A stretch of DNA of 64,000 bases. Source: Sphaerisporangium rufum. Lineage in GTDB: Bacteria > Actinomycetota > Actinomycetes > Streptosporangiales > Streptosporangiaceae. The notes beneath the pieces are model-generated. The model saw nothing but the letters and a program-made list of their open reading frames with translations, did not search any database and was not told the DNA's origin. Shown here in pieces: positions 1 through 8,564 of this stretch (the stretch's first letter is position 1; each line of letters opens with the position of its first letter). Both the position numbers and the translations under genes were made by a program. The stretch is from the NCBI RefSeq assembly GCF_016863395.1, contig NZ_BOOU01000003.1, forward strand, positions 104,260-168,259. The letters are read 5' to 3'.

Positions 1-843
1 CACGCCTGGTGGGAGTACGCGGCCCGCGGCGGGCACGCCGGCGCGGCCTACCATCTGGGCCGGCTGCTGCACGCGGGCGGCGACGCCCACGGCGCCGAGA
101 CGCTGTACCGGCTGGCCGCCCGGGACGACCACCCGGGCGCCGCCGCCCAGCTCGGCCGGCTGGCCCTGGACCGTCGCGACCTGCGAGCCGCCCGGGCCTG
201 GCTGGAGCGGGCCGCGCACGCCGGGCGGGTGGAGGACCAGCGGATGGCCGGGATCGTCTGCGTCGAGCTGGCCGACTCGGCGGGGGCCTGCCACTGGTTC
301 GGCCGGGCCGCGGCCGGCGGCGACCCCGAGTCGGCCTACCACTTCGGGCTGCTGCTGATCACCGAGCACGACGACCCGGGCGGCGGACGGCACTGGCTGC
401 GCCAGGCCGCCGCCCGGGGTCACCATGGCGCGGCGCTGGAGCTGGCCGCGCTCGCGGGCGCGCCCGGCGTCCCCGCGCCGGGCGGCGGCGCGCCCGGGGA
501 CCGGCCGCCGCTGTGGGACCGGCCGGTGGCGCCGGAGCTCGCCGCCCGCGCCGAGCTGGCCGTGGCCGCGGCGGGCCGGCGCGACGGCAGCGCGCTCCGG
601 CCGGCCGACCTGACCGAGATCCTCGGCACCTGGGACCTGCTCGCCCGCCGGCTGCGCGAGCCGATCGACGCGATCGCCTGGCTGACCGAGCACAGCGGGC
701 TGCCCGGTTCGGCGGTCGAGCACCTGCGCGCGGTGTGCGCCACCCTGCTGGTGCCCGGCACCGCGCCGTGGCCGACGCCCGCCGAGGTCGAGCACGTGCT
801 GGCCACCGCGCGCGTGCTGCGGGCCCGGCTCGGCCTGTCCTGA
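1..843 (+). CDS. SEL1/TPR-like repeat protein, 5'-truncated
   Basis: This is the C-terminal 280 residues of a larger protein whose start lies before the window; the frame is open from base 1 to the TGA at 841-843. The first half has degenerate helical repeats of SEL1/tetratricopeptide type, with recurring patterns such as A-x-Y-H-L-G-x-L-L and A-A-x-x-G-x-x-x-A-A, for example near residues 5-25, 85-125 and 130-150. Such solenoids normally act as protein-interaction scaffolds. The last 100 residues are a helical region without a family I recognise. No catalytic motif is visible. An internal ATG at 229 is not a credible start because the repeats continue upstream of it. Confidence 0.7.
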   Translation, partial: HAWWEYAARGGHAGAAYHLGRLLHAGGDAHGAETLYRLAARDDHPGAAAQLGRLALDRRDLRAARAWLERAAHAGRVEDQRMAGIVCVELADSAGACHWFGRAAAGGDPESAYHFGLLLITEHDDPGGGRHWLRQAAARGHHGAALELAALAGAPGVPAPGGGAPGDRPPLWDRPVAPELAARAELAVAAAGRRDGSALRPADLTEILGTWDLLARRLREPIDAIAWLTEHSGLPGSAVEHLRAVCATLLVPGTAPWPTPAEVEHVLATARVLRARLGLS

Positions 844-849
844 CCGCAC

Positions 850-954
850 TGGCCGCCCGAAGACAGGCCGGCCCGGCACAGGCCGGGCCCGCTCAAGACA
901 GGCCCGCCCAGGACAGGCCCGCCAGGACAGGCCCGCTCAGGACGGGCCCGCTCA
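850..954. repeat. Imperfect short tandem repeats containing a hairpin
   Basis: Between the repeat protein and ald, the motif CAGGACAGGCCCGC and close variants recur about five times with a period near 14-15 bp. The left part (870-889) forms an 8-bp stem (GGCCCGGC / GCCGGGCC) with a 4-nt loop and could act as a terminator for the upstream gene. No T-run follows. The repeats end at the ald stop codon, so they lie between two convergent genes. Confidence 0.5.
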
Positions 955-2064
955 GCCGAGCACGCCGGCGAGCGGCGCGCAGGGCAGGCCGTGGGCGTCG
1001 GCGACCGGGCGGTAGGTCACCTGGCCGGCGTGGGTGTTCAGCCCGAGCGCCAGCGCCGGGTCGGCGCGCAGCGCCTCCCGCCAGCCGAGCCCGGCCAGCC
1101 GGACGGCGTACGGCAGCGTGGCGTTGGTCAGCGCGTAGGTGGAGGTGTTGGCCACCGAGCCGGGCATGTTGGCCACGCAGTAGAAGACCGAGCCGTGCAC
1201 CCGGTAGGTGGGGTCGGCGTGCGTGGTCGGCCGCGAGTCCTCGAAGCAGCCACCCTGGTCGATGGCGATGTCCACCAGCACCGAGCCGGGCCGCATCCGG
1301 GACACCAGCTCGTTGGACACCAGCGTCGGCGCCTTGGCGCCCGGGATGAGCACCGCGCCGATCACCAGGTCGGCGCGCAGGACCGCCTGCTCGACCGCGT
1401 AGGCGGTGGACACGACGGTCTTCAGCCGGCCCTGGTGCACGGCGTCGATCCGGCGCAGCCGGTCGATGTCCACGTCCAGGATGGTCACGTCGGCGCCCAT
1501 GCCCACCGCGATCTGCGCGGCGTTGAGCCCGGACACCCCGCCGCCGATGACCACGACCGAGGCCGGCGCCACGCCGGGCACCCCGCCGGGCAGCACCCCC
1601 CGCCCGCCGTTGAAGCGCATCAGGTTGTACGCGCCGACCTGCGGCGCCAGCCGGCCGGCCACCTCCGACATCGGGGCGAGCAGCGGCAGCGCGCCGCCCG
1701 CCTGCACGGTCTCGTAGGCGATGCCGGTGACCCCCCGGGAGAGCAGCGCGTCGGTGCACGCGCGCGACGCGGCCAGGTGCAGGTAGGTGAACAGCACCTG
1801 CCCCTCGCGCATCCGGTGGTACTCCTCGGCGATCGGTTCCTTGACCTTGAGGATCATCTCGGCCTCGGCCCACACCGCGTCCGGGCCGTCGAGGATCTTC
1901 GCTCCGGCGGCGAGGTACTCCTCGTCGGGGATCTGCGAGCCGAGTCCCGCGTCGCGCTGGACGTACACCTCGTGGCCGTGCCGGGTCAGCTCGTGCACGC
2001 CGGCCGGGGTGGCGGCGACACGGTACTCGTGGTTCTTGACCTCGGCGGGCACGCCGATCTTCAT
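952..2064 (-). CDS. ald: Alanine dehydrogenase
   Basis: NAD-dependent alanine dehydrogenase, which interconverts L-alanine with pyruvate and ammonia in the cytoplasm. The 370-aa length is typical. The N-terminus [10 protein letters not shown] and the active-site residues match the family: Arg15 (NHEYR), Lys75 (ILKVKEP) and His96 (TYLHLA). A Rossmann glycine motif ([10 protein letters not shown]) follows at about residue 170. The ATG at 2064 is preceded by GGAAGGAAAG. The gene lies 79 nt downstream of a class III aminotransferase on the same strand. The pair could recycle pyruvate, with the transaminase making alanine and Ald regenerating pyruvate and releasing ammonium. Confidence 0.95.
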   Translation of the reverse strand: MKIGVPAEVKNHEYRVAATPAGVHELTRHGHEVYVQRDAGLGSQIPDEEYLAAGAKILDGPDAVWAEAEMILKVKEPIAEEYHRMREGQVLFTYLHLAASRACTDALLSRGVTGIAYETVQAGGALPLLAPMSEVAGRLAPQVGAYNLMRFNGGRGVLPGGVPGVAPASVVVIGGGVSGLNAAQIAVGMGADVTILDVDIDRLRRIDAVHQGRLKTVVSTAYAVEQAVLRADLVIGAVLIPGAKAPTLVSNELVSRMRPGSVLVDIAIDQGGCFEDSRPTTHADPTYRVHGSVFYCVANMPGSVANTSTYALTNATLPYAVRLAGLGWREALRADPALALGLNTHAGQVTYRPVADAHGLPCAPLAGVLG

Positions 2065-2143
2065 CTCTGGTGCTTTCCTTCCGGACGGGCGGTGATGGTG
2101 GTACGCGGCCCGTCCCCGGCGGCGGCCGGGCGGGCCACGGGTC

Positions 2144-3535
2144 TCAAAGGCGGCGCCAGGCCTCGGTGAGGACGGCCCGCAGGATCGACTCGATCTCGTC
2201 GAACTCGCGCGGACCGCAGATCAGCGGCGGGGCCAGCTGCACCACCGGGTCACCGCGGTCGTCGGCGCGGCAGTAGAGCCCGGCGTCGAACAGGGCCTGG
2301 GACAGGAAGCCGCGCAGCAGCCGCTCGGACTCCTCGTCACTGAAGGTCTCCTTGGTGGCCTTGTCCTTGACCAGCTCGATGCCGTAGAAGTAGCCGGCGC
2401 CGCGCACGTCGCCGACGATCGGCAGGTCGCGCAGCCGCTCCAGCGTGGCGCGGAACACCGGCTCATTGGCGCGCACGTGGCCCAGGACGTCCTCGCGGTC
2501 GAACAGGTCGAGGTTGGCGAGCGCCACCGCGGCGGAGACCGGGTGCCCGCCGAAGGTGTAGCCGTGGGCGAACATCGCGGGGTTCTCCCGGAACGGCGCG
2601 AACAGCCGCTCACTGGCGATCATCGCGCCGATCGGCGAGTAGCCGCTGGTCATGCCTTTGGCGCAGGTGATGATGTCCGGGACGTAGCCGAACCGCTCCC
2701 CGGCGAACATCGTGCCGAGCCGGCCGAAGGCGCAGATCACCTCGTCGGAGACCAGCAGCACGTCGTACCGGTCGCAGATCTCCCGCAGCCGCGGGAAGTA
2801 GCCGGGCGGCGGCGGGAGGCAGCCGCCGGCGTTCTGCACCGGCTCGACGAAGACGGCGGCCACCGTGTCCGGGCCCTCCATCTCGATCGCCCGGGCCACC
2901 TGGTCGGCGGCCCACCGGCCGAACCGCTCGGGGCTCATGCCGGGCACGCCGGTGATGTCGTCGGCCCGGTAGTGGTTGGTGTTCGGCACCCGTACCGAGC
3001 CGGGCACCAGCGGCTCGAAGTACTGCTTGAACGCCGGGATGCCGGTGATGGCCAGCGCGCCCTGCGGGGTGCCGTGATAGGCGACGGCCCGGCTGATGAC
3101 CTTGTGCTTGAGCGGCCGGCCGGTCATCTTGAAGTACTGCTTGGCGAGTTTCCACGCCGACTCGACGGCCTCGCCGCCGCCGGTGGTGAAGAAGACCCGG
3201 TTCAGGTCGCCCGGGGTGAGGCCGGCCAGCCGGGCGGCCAGCTCGGCGGCCTTGGGGTGCGCGTAGGACCACAGCGGGAAGAACGCCAGCTCCTGCGCCT
3301 GCTTGGCGGCGGCCTCGGCCAGCTCGGTGCGGCCGTGGCCGAGCTGCACCACGAACAGGCCGGACAGGCCGTCCAGGTAGCGCCTGCCATGTACGTCGTA
3401 GACGTAGGCGCCGTCGCCGCGCACGATCGTCGGCACCTCGGCGCCGGAGTGGGCGCCGTGCCGGGTGAAGTGCAGCCACAGATTGTCCCGCGCCGCCGCG
3501 AGGATCGCGGCGGTGTCGGTCTCAGCTCGCGCCAT
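2144..3535 (-). CDS. Class III PLP-dependent (omega-amino acid) aminotransferase
   Basis: A fold-type I, class III aminotransferase of 463 aa. Visible features are the N-terminal substrate region (NLWLHFTRHG), the PLP phosphate-binding TTGGGEAVESA, the ring-stacking Asp in LLVSDEVICAFGR, and the Schiff-base lysine K293 in CAKGMTSGY. Members use beta-alanine, taurine, GABA or diamines as amino donors and often pyruvate as acceptor. The start at 3535 (MARAETD) is chosen over an in-frame start 29 residues upstream, because GGGGTGG lies just before it and the upstream stretch looks non-coding. The adjacent ald resembles the taurine:pyruvate transaminase/Ald pairing known elsewhere, but the substrate cannot be read from the sequence. 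Confidence 0.85.
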   Translation of the reverse strand: MARAETDTAAILAAARDNLWLHFTRHGAHSGAEVPTIVRGDGAYVYDVHGRRYLDGLSGLFVVQLGHGRTELAEAAAKQAQELAFFPLWSYAHPKAAELAARLAGLTPGDLNRVFFTTGGGEAVESAWKLAKQYFKMTGRPLKHKVISRAVAYHGTPQGALAITGIPAFKQYFEPLVPGSVRVPNTNHYRADDITGVPGMSPERFGRWAADQVARAIEMEGPDTVAAVFVEPVQNAGGCLPPPPGYFPRLREICDRYDVLLVSDEVICAFGRLGTMFAGERFGYVPDIITCAKGMTSGYSPIGAMIASERLFAPFRENPAMFAHGYTFGGHPVSAAVALANLDLFDREDVLGHVRANEPVFRATLERLRDLPIVGDVRGAGYFYGIELVKDKATKETFSDEESERLLRGFLSQALFDAGLYCRADDRGDPVVQLAPPLICGPREFDEIESILRAVLTEAWRRL

Positions 3536-3803
3536 GGCTTGCCACCCCAGTGATCTCGGCTCGCCCCCAGTCTGCCGGGCGGTCCGGCGAAAGACAACTG
3601 GTTGCGTGGCGACACAATGCAAGAACCTCGGAATCCGCTATTTCGCTGTGTAACAACAACGAAATCCGTCTGACATGTCGGCTGCGAGCCCGCCGGGGGC
3701 ACCGGGTCCGGCGGGTGGCCGGACCGCCGCCCTGGTACGGGCGGCACCGCGGCTGTGATGCAATGTGTCGGATCCGACCAGCGAAAACGCAGGGAAAGAC
3801 ACC

Positions 3804-5153
3804 GTGACTCCTGAGGAAACCGAGAAGCTCGAGAACGCCGTCGCCACCGGGATGCCGCAAGCCGTCGAGGAGCTGAAGCGCCTGGTCGCCATCCCCTCGG
3901 TCGCCTTCCCCGGCCATCCGGAGGAGCCGGTCCTCGCCGCCGCGGCGCTCACCGAGGAACTGTTGCGCTCCACCGGGCTGCCGCACGTCCGGCAGATCCC
4001 CATCGAGGGCAGCTACCCGGCGATCTTCGCCGAGGCCCCCGCGCCGCCCGGCGCCCCCACCGTCCTGCTGTACGCGCACTACGACGTGCAGCCGCCCGGC
4101 GATCCGGCCCTGTGGCGCACGCCGCCGTTCGAGCCGACGCTGCGGGACGGCGAGCTGTACGGGCGCGGCGCCGCCGACGACAAGTCCGGCGTGCTGGCGC
4201 ACGTGCTGGCGCTGCGCGCCTTCGAGGGCCGCTTCCCGGTGGGCATCAAGGTCATCATCGAGGGCCAGGAGGAGTACGCGGGCGAGCGGCTGGAGGAGTT
4301 CGTCGAGAAGCACCCCGACCTGGTGCGCGCGGACGCCATCGTGGTCGCCGACGTCGGCAACCCGGCGGTCGGCGACCCGGCGGTGACCACGTCGCTGCGC
4401 GGGCTGGCCGCGTTCACCGTCGAGGTGCGCACGCTGCGCGAGGCGGTGCACAGCGGGCAGTTCGGCGGGGCGGCCCCGGACGCGCTGGCCACGCTGATCC
4501 GCATGCTCTCCGCGCTGCACGACGAGAACGGCGACGTCCAGGTGCCCGGGTTGCCGCGCGGGGTGTTCCTCGGCGAGGCCCCGGCGGAGGAGACGTTCCG
4601 CGAGTTCGCCGGCGTGCTGGACGGGGTCGCGCTGCCCGGCTCGGGGTCGGTGGCCGACCGCGTGTGGGCCTCGTACTCCATCACGGTGACCGGCCTGGAC
4701 GTGCCCACGGTGCGCGAGGCGGTGAACGCGGTGCACGCGGTGGCCCGCGCCCGGGTGACCGTGCGCGTCCCGCCGGGCGGCGACCCGGTGACCGCCGGCG
4801 ACGACGTGGTGGAGCACCTGCAGCGGGCCGCGCCGTGGGGGGCCCAGGTGTCGGTGACCGACCGGGTGCACGGCACCGGGTTCCTGTCCGACACCGGCGG
4901 CCGGGCCAGGGCCGCGCTCAACGCGGCCATGACGCGGGCGTTCGGCCGCGAGCCGCGCGACATCGGCTCCGGCGGCTCGATCCCGCTGGTGGCGACCCTG
5001 GTCCGGCAGTTCCCGGCGGCCGAGATCCTGCTGTTCGGCGCCGAGGACGACGGCTCGGCGGTGCACGCGCCGAACGAGCGGTTGAACGTCGAGGAGCTGC
5101 GCCGGGTCGCCACCGCCGAGGCGCTGTTCCTGGCCGGTTACGGCACGGCCTGA
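3804..5153 (+). CDS. M20-family dipeptidase / metallopeptidase
   Basis: A cytoplasmic M20 zinc peptidase of 449 aa that probably hydrolyses dipeptides or N-acyl amino acids. The metal-binding segment LLYAHYDVQPPGD (His and Asp), the bridging DDKSG aspartate, the catalytic GQEEYAGE glutamates and a C-terminal metal-binding His near SAVHAPNE are all present. A dimerisation domain interrupts the catalytic domain at about residues 190-320. I chose GTG 3804 because AGGGAAAG sits 5 nt upstream; an in-frame GTG at 3765 would add 13 residues but has no ribosome-binding site. The gene is monocistronic and is followed by a strong hairpin. Confidence 0.88.
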   Translation: MTPEETEKLENAVATGMPQAVEELKRLVAIPSVAFPGHPEEPVLAAAALTEELLRSTGLPHVRQIPIEGSYPAIFAEAPAPPGAPTVLLYAHYDVQPPGDPALWRTPPFEPTLRDGELYGRGAADDKSGVLAHVLALRAFEGRFPVGIKVIIEGQEEYAGERLEEFVEKHPDLVRADAIVVADVGNPAVGDPAVTTSLRGLAAFTVEVRTLREAVHSGQFGGAAPDALATLIRMLSALHDENGDVQVPGLPRGVFLGEAPAEETFREFAGVLDGVALPGSGSVADRVWASYSITVTGLDVPTVREAVNAVHAVARARVTVRVPPGGDPVTAGDDVVEHLQRAAPWGAQVSVTDRVHGTGFLSDTGGRARAALNAAMTRAFGREPRDIGSGGSIPLVATLVRQFPAAEILLFGAEDDGSAVHAPNERLNVEELRRVATAEALFLAGYGTA

Positions 5154-5183
5154 CGTTCGCGATCGGGGCCGATCGGACGCGTA

Positions 5184-5216
5184 GAAGCCCCCGTGCGGTT
5201 CTCGCACGGGGGCTTC
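5184..5216. terminator. Bidirectional hairpin terminator
   Basis: A perfect 14-bp stem (GAAGCCCCCGTGCG with its complement) and 5-nt loop lie between the convergent dipeptidase and pectate lyase genes. There is little T-run, as is usual for high-GC actinomycetes. Confidence 0.85.
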
Positions 5217-5262
5217 GTGGTCCCGCGGACGGGGTGTCCCGCCGCCGGACGCGACCGGTGGC

Positions 5263-6207
5263 CTAGTGGGCGCCGGCGCCGGAGCTGACGATGGACTTGA
5301 CGCTGGACGCGCTGTCCATGCTGTAGCCGTAGGGGATGCCGGCGACGCTGCCGCCCTGGCTTCCGGCGCCGGAGTTGGCGAAGTAGTTGTTGCGTGCCAC
5401 CAGGTTGCCGGCCGGGGAGTCGCCCTCACCGCGGTGGAACGGGTCCTTGGTGTTCTCGAAGTAGTTGCCCTCGACCAGGACGCCGGCCTCCATGGTCGAG
5501 GCGACACCATAGCTGGTGACGCCGGCGAAGTAGTTGTTGTAGACGTGCACCGGGTTGCCGAACCGCACCCGGGGGTGGCGCTGGGTGGTGCCCTGGAAGT
5601 AGTTGTGGTGGTAGGTCACCCGCAGGTGGCCGCGGTCCTCGCCGCCGTTGCCGTCGTCGTGGCCGAGCAGCATGACCTTGTTGTGGCTGGCGACCTTGTT
5701 CCACGACACGGTCACGTAGTCGCTGGCGCGCTTGATGTCGACGGCGCCGTCATAGCCGTTGCTGAACGAGTTGTGGTCGATCCACACCCGGGTGGAGTAC
5801 TGGACGTTGATCGCGTCGTCGTTCCAGTTCCGGAAGCTGATGTTCTGGATGATCACGTTCGAGGCCTTGTTCACATTGAACCCGCAGCCCTGGATCACGG
5901 CACCGGAGTTGCCGACGATCGTCTTGTTGGACGTGACCTTCAACATGCCCGAGCAGGAGATGGTGCCGGAGATCCGGACGACCGCCGCGCTGCTGGAGGA
6001 GACCGCGCTGGTCAGCGCCGAGGCGCTGGTCACCGTCACCGGCGGGGCGCCGCCGCCGCCGGTGACGCTGCCGCCGTAGGTGGCCCAGCCGTCCGGCCCG
6101 GCCGCCGCGTGCGCGGTGGAGCCGGTGGCGACGCTTCCCGCCACCGCGACGAGCGCCGCCGCCGCCAGGCCGAGCATCCGGCCGGCTCGCGTACCGTTCT
6201 TCGTCAT
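5263..6207 (-). CDS. Secreted pectate lyase, polysaccharide lyase family 1
   Basis: An extracellular enzyme that cleaves polygalacturonate by Ca-dependent beta-elimination. The 314-aa protein has a Sec signal peptide (KNGTRAGRML, a hydrophobic run, cleavage after THAHA-like STAHA at about residue 32). The right-handed beta-helix core carries PL1 hallmarks: WIDHNSFSNGYDGAVDIK (calcium-binding Asp residues), VSWNKVASHNKVMLLGHDD, and the catalytic Arg in TTQRHPRVRFG. The start at 6207 has AGGAG 7 nt upstream. An operator-like palindrome lies 42-64 nt upstream. The leader (AGGAGCGTGAAC before the start) is nearly identical to that of the second pectate lyase at 8565-9863, which suggests co-regulation. 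Confidence 0.93.
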   Translation of the reverse strand: MTKNGTRAGRMLGLAAAALVAVAGSVATGSTAHAAAGPDGWATYGGSVTGGGGAPPVTVTSASALTSAVSSSSAAVVRISGTISCSGMLKVTSNKTIVGNSGAVIQGCGFNVNKASNVIIQNISFRNWNDDAINVQYSTRVWIDHNSFSNGYDGAVDIKRASDYVTVSWNKVASHNKVMLLGHDDGNGGEDRGHLRVTYHHNYFQGTTQRHPRVRFGNPVHVYNNYFAGVTSYGVASTMEAGVLVEGNYFENTKDPFHRGEGDSPAGNLVARNNYFANSGAGSQGGSVAGIPYGYSMDSASSVKSIVSSGAGAH

Positions 6208-6248
6208 GTTCACGCTCCTGGTCTCGCGGAATAACGATTCCGCATGTT

Positions 6249-6271
6249 CATGTATGTGAATGACATACATG
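6249..6271. promoter_or_regulatory. Operator-like palindrome upstream of the PL1 gene
   Basis: Perfect 9-bp arms CATGTATGT (6249-6257) and ACATACATG (6263-6271) are separated by 5 nt (GAATG). The site lies 42-64 nt upstream of the PL1 start. A diverged version with the same spacing lies 39-61 nt upstream of the PL3 gene. The binding protein is unknown. Confidence 0.65.
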
Positions 6272-6412
6272 TAAGCGAACGAGCGTCAAAGTAAGAAGCG
6301 TCGCGACACGCTGTCAATGGCCTCGGTCGGACTCCGTCGCGAGCGGCCCCACCGGTTCCCGGCACGACCGCCCCGGCCTGGGCTTTTGCCTGCCTGCCGC
6401 CCGGTCGCGCGT

Positions 6413-6590
6413 TTCACGCATGTGAACGGCGTGCAACTTTCACGTCACAGATCTTGACCGGCCGGCTCCTGGTCGTGCCGCGCCACCGCGCCGGCTTCCC
6501 CCGCGCCCGTCCGCCCGCCCGTCCAGCGGGAAGATCCCTGCCACGGAGGAGTGCCCGATCTCAATCGTGAACCACATACATGTATCTGAA
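6413..6590. promoter_or_regulatory. Further GTGAA / CATGTAT half-sites in the 488-nt PL1-TetR intergenic region
   Basis: Between the divergent PL1 and TetR genes (6208-6695), two more elements resemble the palindrome arm plus GAA. One is TTCAC-GCAT-GTGAA at 6413-6426. The other is a CATGTATCTGAA element at 6579-6590, which matches 11 of 12 bases of the left arm plus GAA of the main site. I see no gene or RNA structure in the rest of the interval. Confidence 0.4.
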
Positions 6591-6659
6591 CCGGCCAACC
6601 CCGTGACGGCCGCGGCATGATCCCGTCCCGCTCGCAGGACTATGCAGTCGTATCCAAAA

Positions 6660-6689
6660 TTGGAGTCCACTTAAACAAAGCCCTACACT
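6660..6689 (+). promoter_or_regulatory. Promoter of the TetR gene, leaderless arrangement
   Basis: TTGGAG (6660-6665) and TACACT (6684-6689) are separated by 18 nt. The ATG begins only 6 nt after the -10 element, and no Shine-Dalgarno sequence is present, so the mRNA probably starts at or next to the start codon. Confidence 0.6.
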
Positions 6690-6695
6690 GCCGCC

Positions 6696-7349
6696 ATGGC
6701 GGAGGGACTACGAGAGCGCAAGAAGCGGCAGACCCGGCGGCGGGTCGCCGACGCGGCCGTCCGGCTGTTCGTGGCCCGCGGCTTCGACGACGTCACCATC
6801 GCGGAGGTCGCGGCGGCCGCCGAGGTGTCGGTGAACACCGTCTACAACTACTTCGCGGTCAAGGAGGACCTCGTGCTGCCGCCGGAGGAGACGTCCGCGC
6901 GGCGGCTGGCCGACATCGTGCTCGCGCGGCCGCCCGGATGCTCGGCGGCCCGGGCGGTGCTCGCGCGGCTGCGCGAAGAGGTCGCCGGCCGTGAGCCGCA
7001 CATCGGGCTGGGCCCGGACTTCGGGCGGATGCTGGAGATGATGCGAGCCGCACCGACCCTGGCGGCCCGGCTGGAGAGCCTCGCCCGCCAGATGACCGAC
7101 CTGCTGGCCGCCGTCCTGGCCCAGGAGACCGCAGCCGCCGCCGACGACCCGCTGCCGCGCGCTGTCGCCTGGCAGATCGGCGGCGTGCACGCCCTGGTGC
7201 TCAGCGAGATCGGCCGGCGGACCACCGTGGGCGAGGATCCCGACACGATCGCGGCGGCGGTGCTGGACCTGCTGGACGTGGTGGAGGGTCTGCTCGGCGA
7301 GCGGATCCTCGGCTACGCCGTACGAGAGGAACGACCATGTTCAGAGTGA
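6696..7349 (+). CDS. TetR/AcrR-family regulator
   Basis: A 217-aa DNA-binding repressor. The N-terminal helix-turn-helix (RRRVADAAVRLFVARGFDDVT ... VSVNTVYNYFAVKEDL, about residues 12-60) is typical of TetR. The C-terminal ligand domain is not assignable. The promoter immediately abuts the ATG. The stop overlaps the next gene (7337) by 13 nt, so the two are probably co-transcribed. It lies next to and divergent from the PL1 gene, and palindrome half-sites lie upstream, so it could be the pectinase regulator. A regulator encoded outside the window is equally possible. Confidence 0.88.
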   Translation: MAEGLRERKKRQTRRRVADAAVRLFVARGFDDVTIAEVAAAAEVSVNTVYNYFAVKEDLVLPPEETSARRLADIVLARPPGCSAARAVLARLREEVAGREPHIGLGPDFGRMLEMMRAAPTLAARLESLARQMTDLLAAVLAQETAAAADDPLPRAVAWQIGGVHALVLSEIGRRTTVGEDPDTIAAAVLDLLDVVEGLLGERILGYAVREERPCSE

Positions 7350-7678
7350 CCATCCGCGGCAGGTTCGCCGGCCTCGACGACGCCGGCCGGGCGGCCGTGC
7401 GGGCGGCGAGCGGCCTCGCCTACACCGAAGAGGGGATGTTCACCCACGACCCGGGCGTGACCGCCTTCACCTTCCGCTGCCAGGTGCCGGTCACCGGCGA
7501 GGACGACAGGCCAGATGACGGGCCGGACGACGGAGAGGACGACGCGGCACTGCGGGCGATGGCCGCCCTGGACGCGTACGCGGTCCCGCACGAGATCATC
7601 CACATCGCGGTGACGGACCTGCGCTCCGTCAAGGTCCGCCGCAAGGGGCACCCACCGGCCCGGCCGGCCGGCCGCTGA
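7337..7678 (+). CDS. Small conserved protein, DUF6204-like
   Basis: A 113-aa protein starting MFRVTIRGRF, with an FTFRCQV strand and a C-terminal HIAVTDLRSVKVRRKG motif. From memory this layout matches the DUF6204 family common in Streptomyces, which has no known function. The middle has an acidic insertion with DD/DG repeats (about residues 55-70). It has no signal peptide or membrane segment. It overlaps the TetR gene by 13 nt, so translation may be coupled. Confidence 0.65.
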   Translation: MFRVTIRGRFAGLDDAGRAAVRAASGLAYTEEGMFTHDPGVTAFTFRCQVPVTGEDDRPDDGPDDGEDDAALRAMAALDAYAVPHEIIHIAVTDLRSVKVRRKGHPPARPAGR

Positions 7679-7813
7679 GCCGCGCACGCACCGGCCCCTA
7701 TCCGCCGCGGCGCTCGCGAGACGTACCGGCCGATCTCTTCGGGTAGGCGCACCGCTCGGCCGGTCCGCCGGCGGCGACATCCCGGGGGCCGGTCATCAAG
7801 AAAGGATCTACCG

Positions 7814-8341
7814 ATGCGTCCATCTCGATGCGACCTGCTTCGCTGGCAGTTCGATTTGGCCTGGGCACTGTTCGATCACCACCTGCAGAAGCTGGCGCCG
7901 GAGGACTTCCGGTGGGAGCCGGCTCCCCTCTGCTGGACGATCCGTGCCACCACCGGCGGGACATGGGTGCCGGACTGGGCGGACGTCGAGCCCGATCCGG
8001 TCCCGATTCCCACGATCGGCTGGGTGAGCTGGCACATCGGCTGGTGGTGGAGCGTGACCATCGATCACGCCCAGGGACGGTCTCCGCGAGAGAGGACCGA
8101 GATCACCTGGCCGGGTGACGGCGCGGTCGCCATCGGATGGCTGCGCGACCTGCGCGCGGAATGGCTGGCGGTCCTCGACCACCTCACCGACGCGGATCTG
8201 GATGCCACAGCCCCGTTCCCCTGGCCGGAAGGGTCCGGGTACACCGTCGCGCACATGCTCGCCTGGGTGAACTCCGAGTTGATGAAGAACGCCGCCGAGA
8301 TCGGCCAGCTGCGACTGTTGCGCGCCGCCTCCTCCGCCTGA
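7814..8341 (+). CDS. DinB-family protein
   Basis: A 175-aa four-helix-bundle protein of the DinB/DfsB type, a superfamily that includes metal-dependent thiol transferases and hydrolases using mycothiol or bacillithiol. Supporting motifs are LLRWQFDLAWALFDHHLQKL at the N-terminus, the GWVSWHIGWWW segment near residue 75, and the C-terminal YTVAHMLAWVNSELMKN helix. The usual third metal-binding His is not obvious in that last helix, so metal binding is uncertain. The start has AAAGGA 7 nt upstream. The gene stands alone. Confidence 0.8.
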   Translation: MRPSRCDLLRWQFDLAWALFDHHLQKLAPEDFRWEPAPLCWTIRATTGGTWVPDWADVEPDPVPIPTIGWVSWHIGWWWSVTIDHAQGRSPRERTEITWPGDGAVAIGWLRDLRAEWLAVLDHLTDADLDATAPFPWPEGSGYTVAHMLAWVNSELMKNAAEIGQLRLLRAASSA

Positions 8342-8462
8342 CGGGGACGGTCCGGTCCGGACCAAGGGCGGCGGCGCTCCCTTCGACGGACGGCGCTCCG
8401 GCAGCGGCGCATGGCGAAAATCCGGCACCGCCGGGCCTGCGACCCGCCATCGGACCGGCGGT

Positions 8463-8491
8463 GGGCGATCGCCGGTGCCTGGCGATCGCCC
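8463..8491. terminator. Hairpin between convergent DinB and PL3 genes
   Basis: GGGCGATCGCC and its exact complement form an 11-bp stem with a 7-nt loop in the gap between two convergent genes. Each arm also contains the self-complementary GGCGATCGCC, so the site could instead be protein-binding. Confidence 0.6.
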
Positions 8492-8564
8492 GGGTTCTCA
8501 GGATCGTGGACGGAATGCGGCCGACCCCGGCGAGCCGCCGCCTGGGCGGCCCGCCGGGTGCCGG

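Noticed and set aside
3765..3803. Upstream GTG start for the M20 dipeptidase
   Set aside because: In frame, but without a ribosome-binding site; the GTG at 3804 has AGGGAAAG at the right distance.
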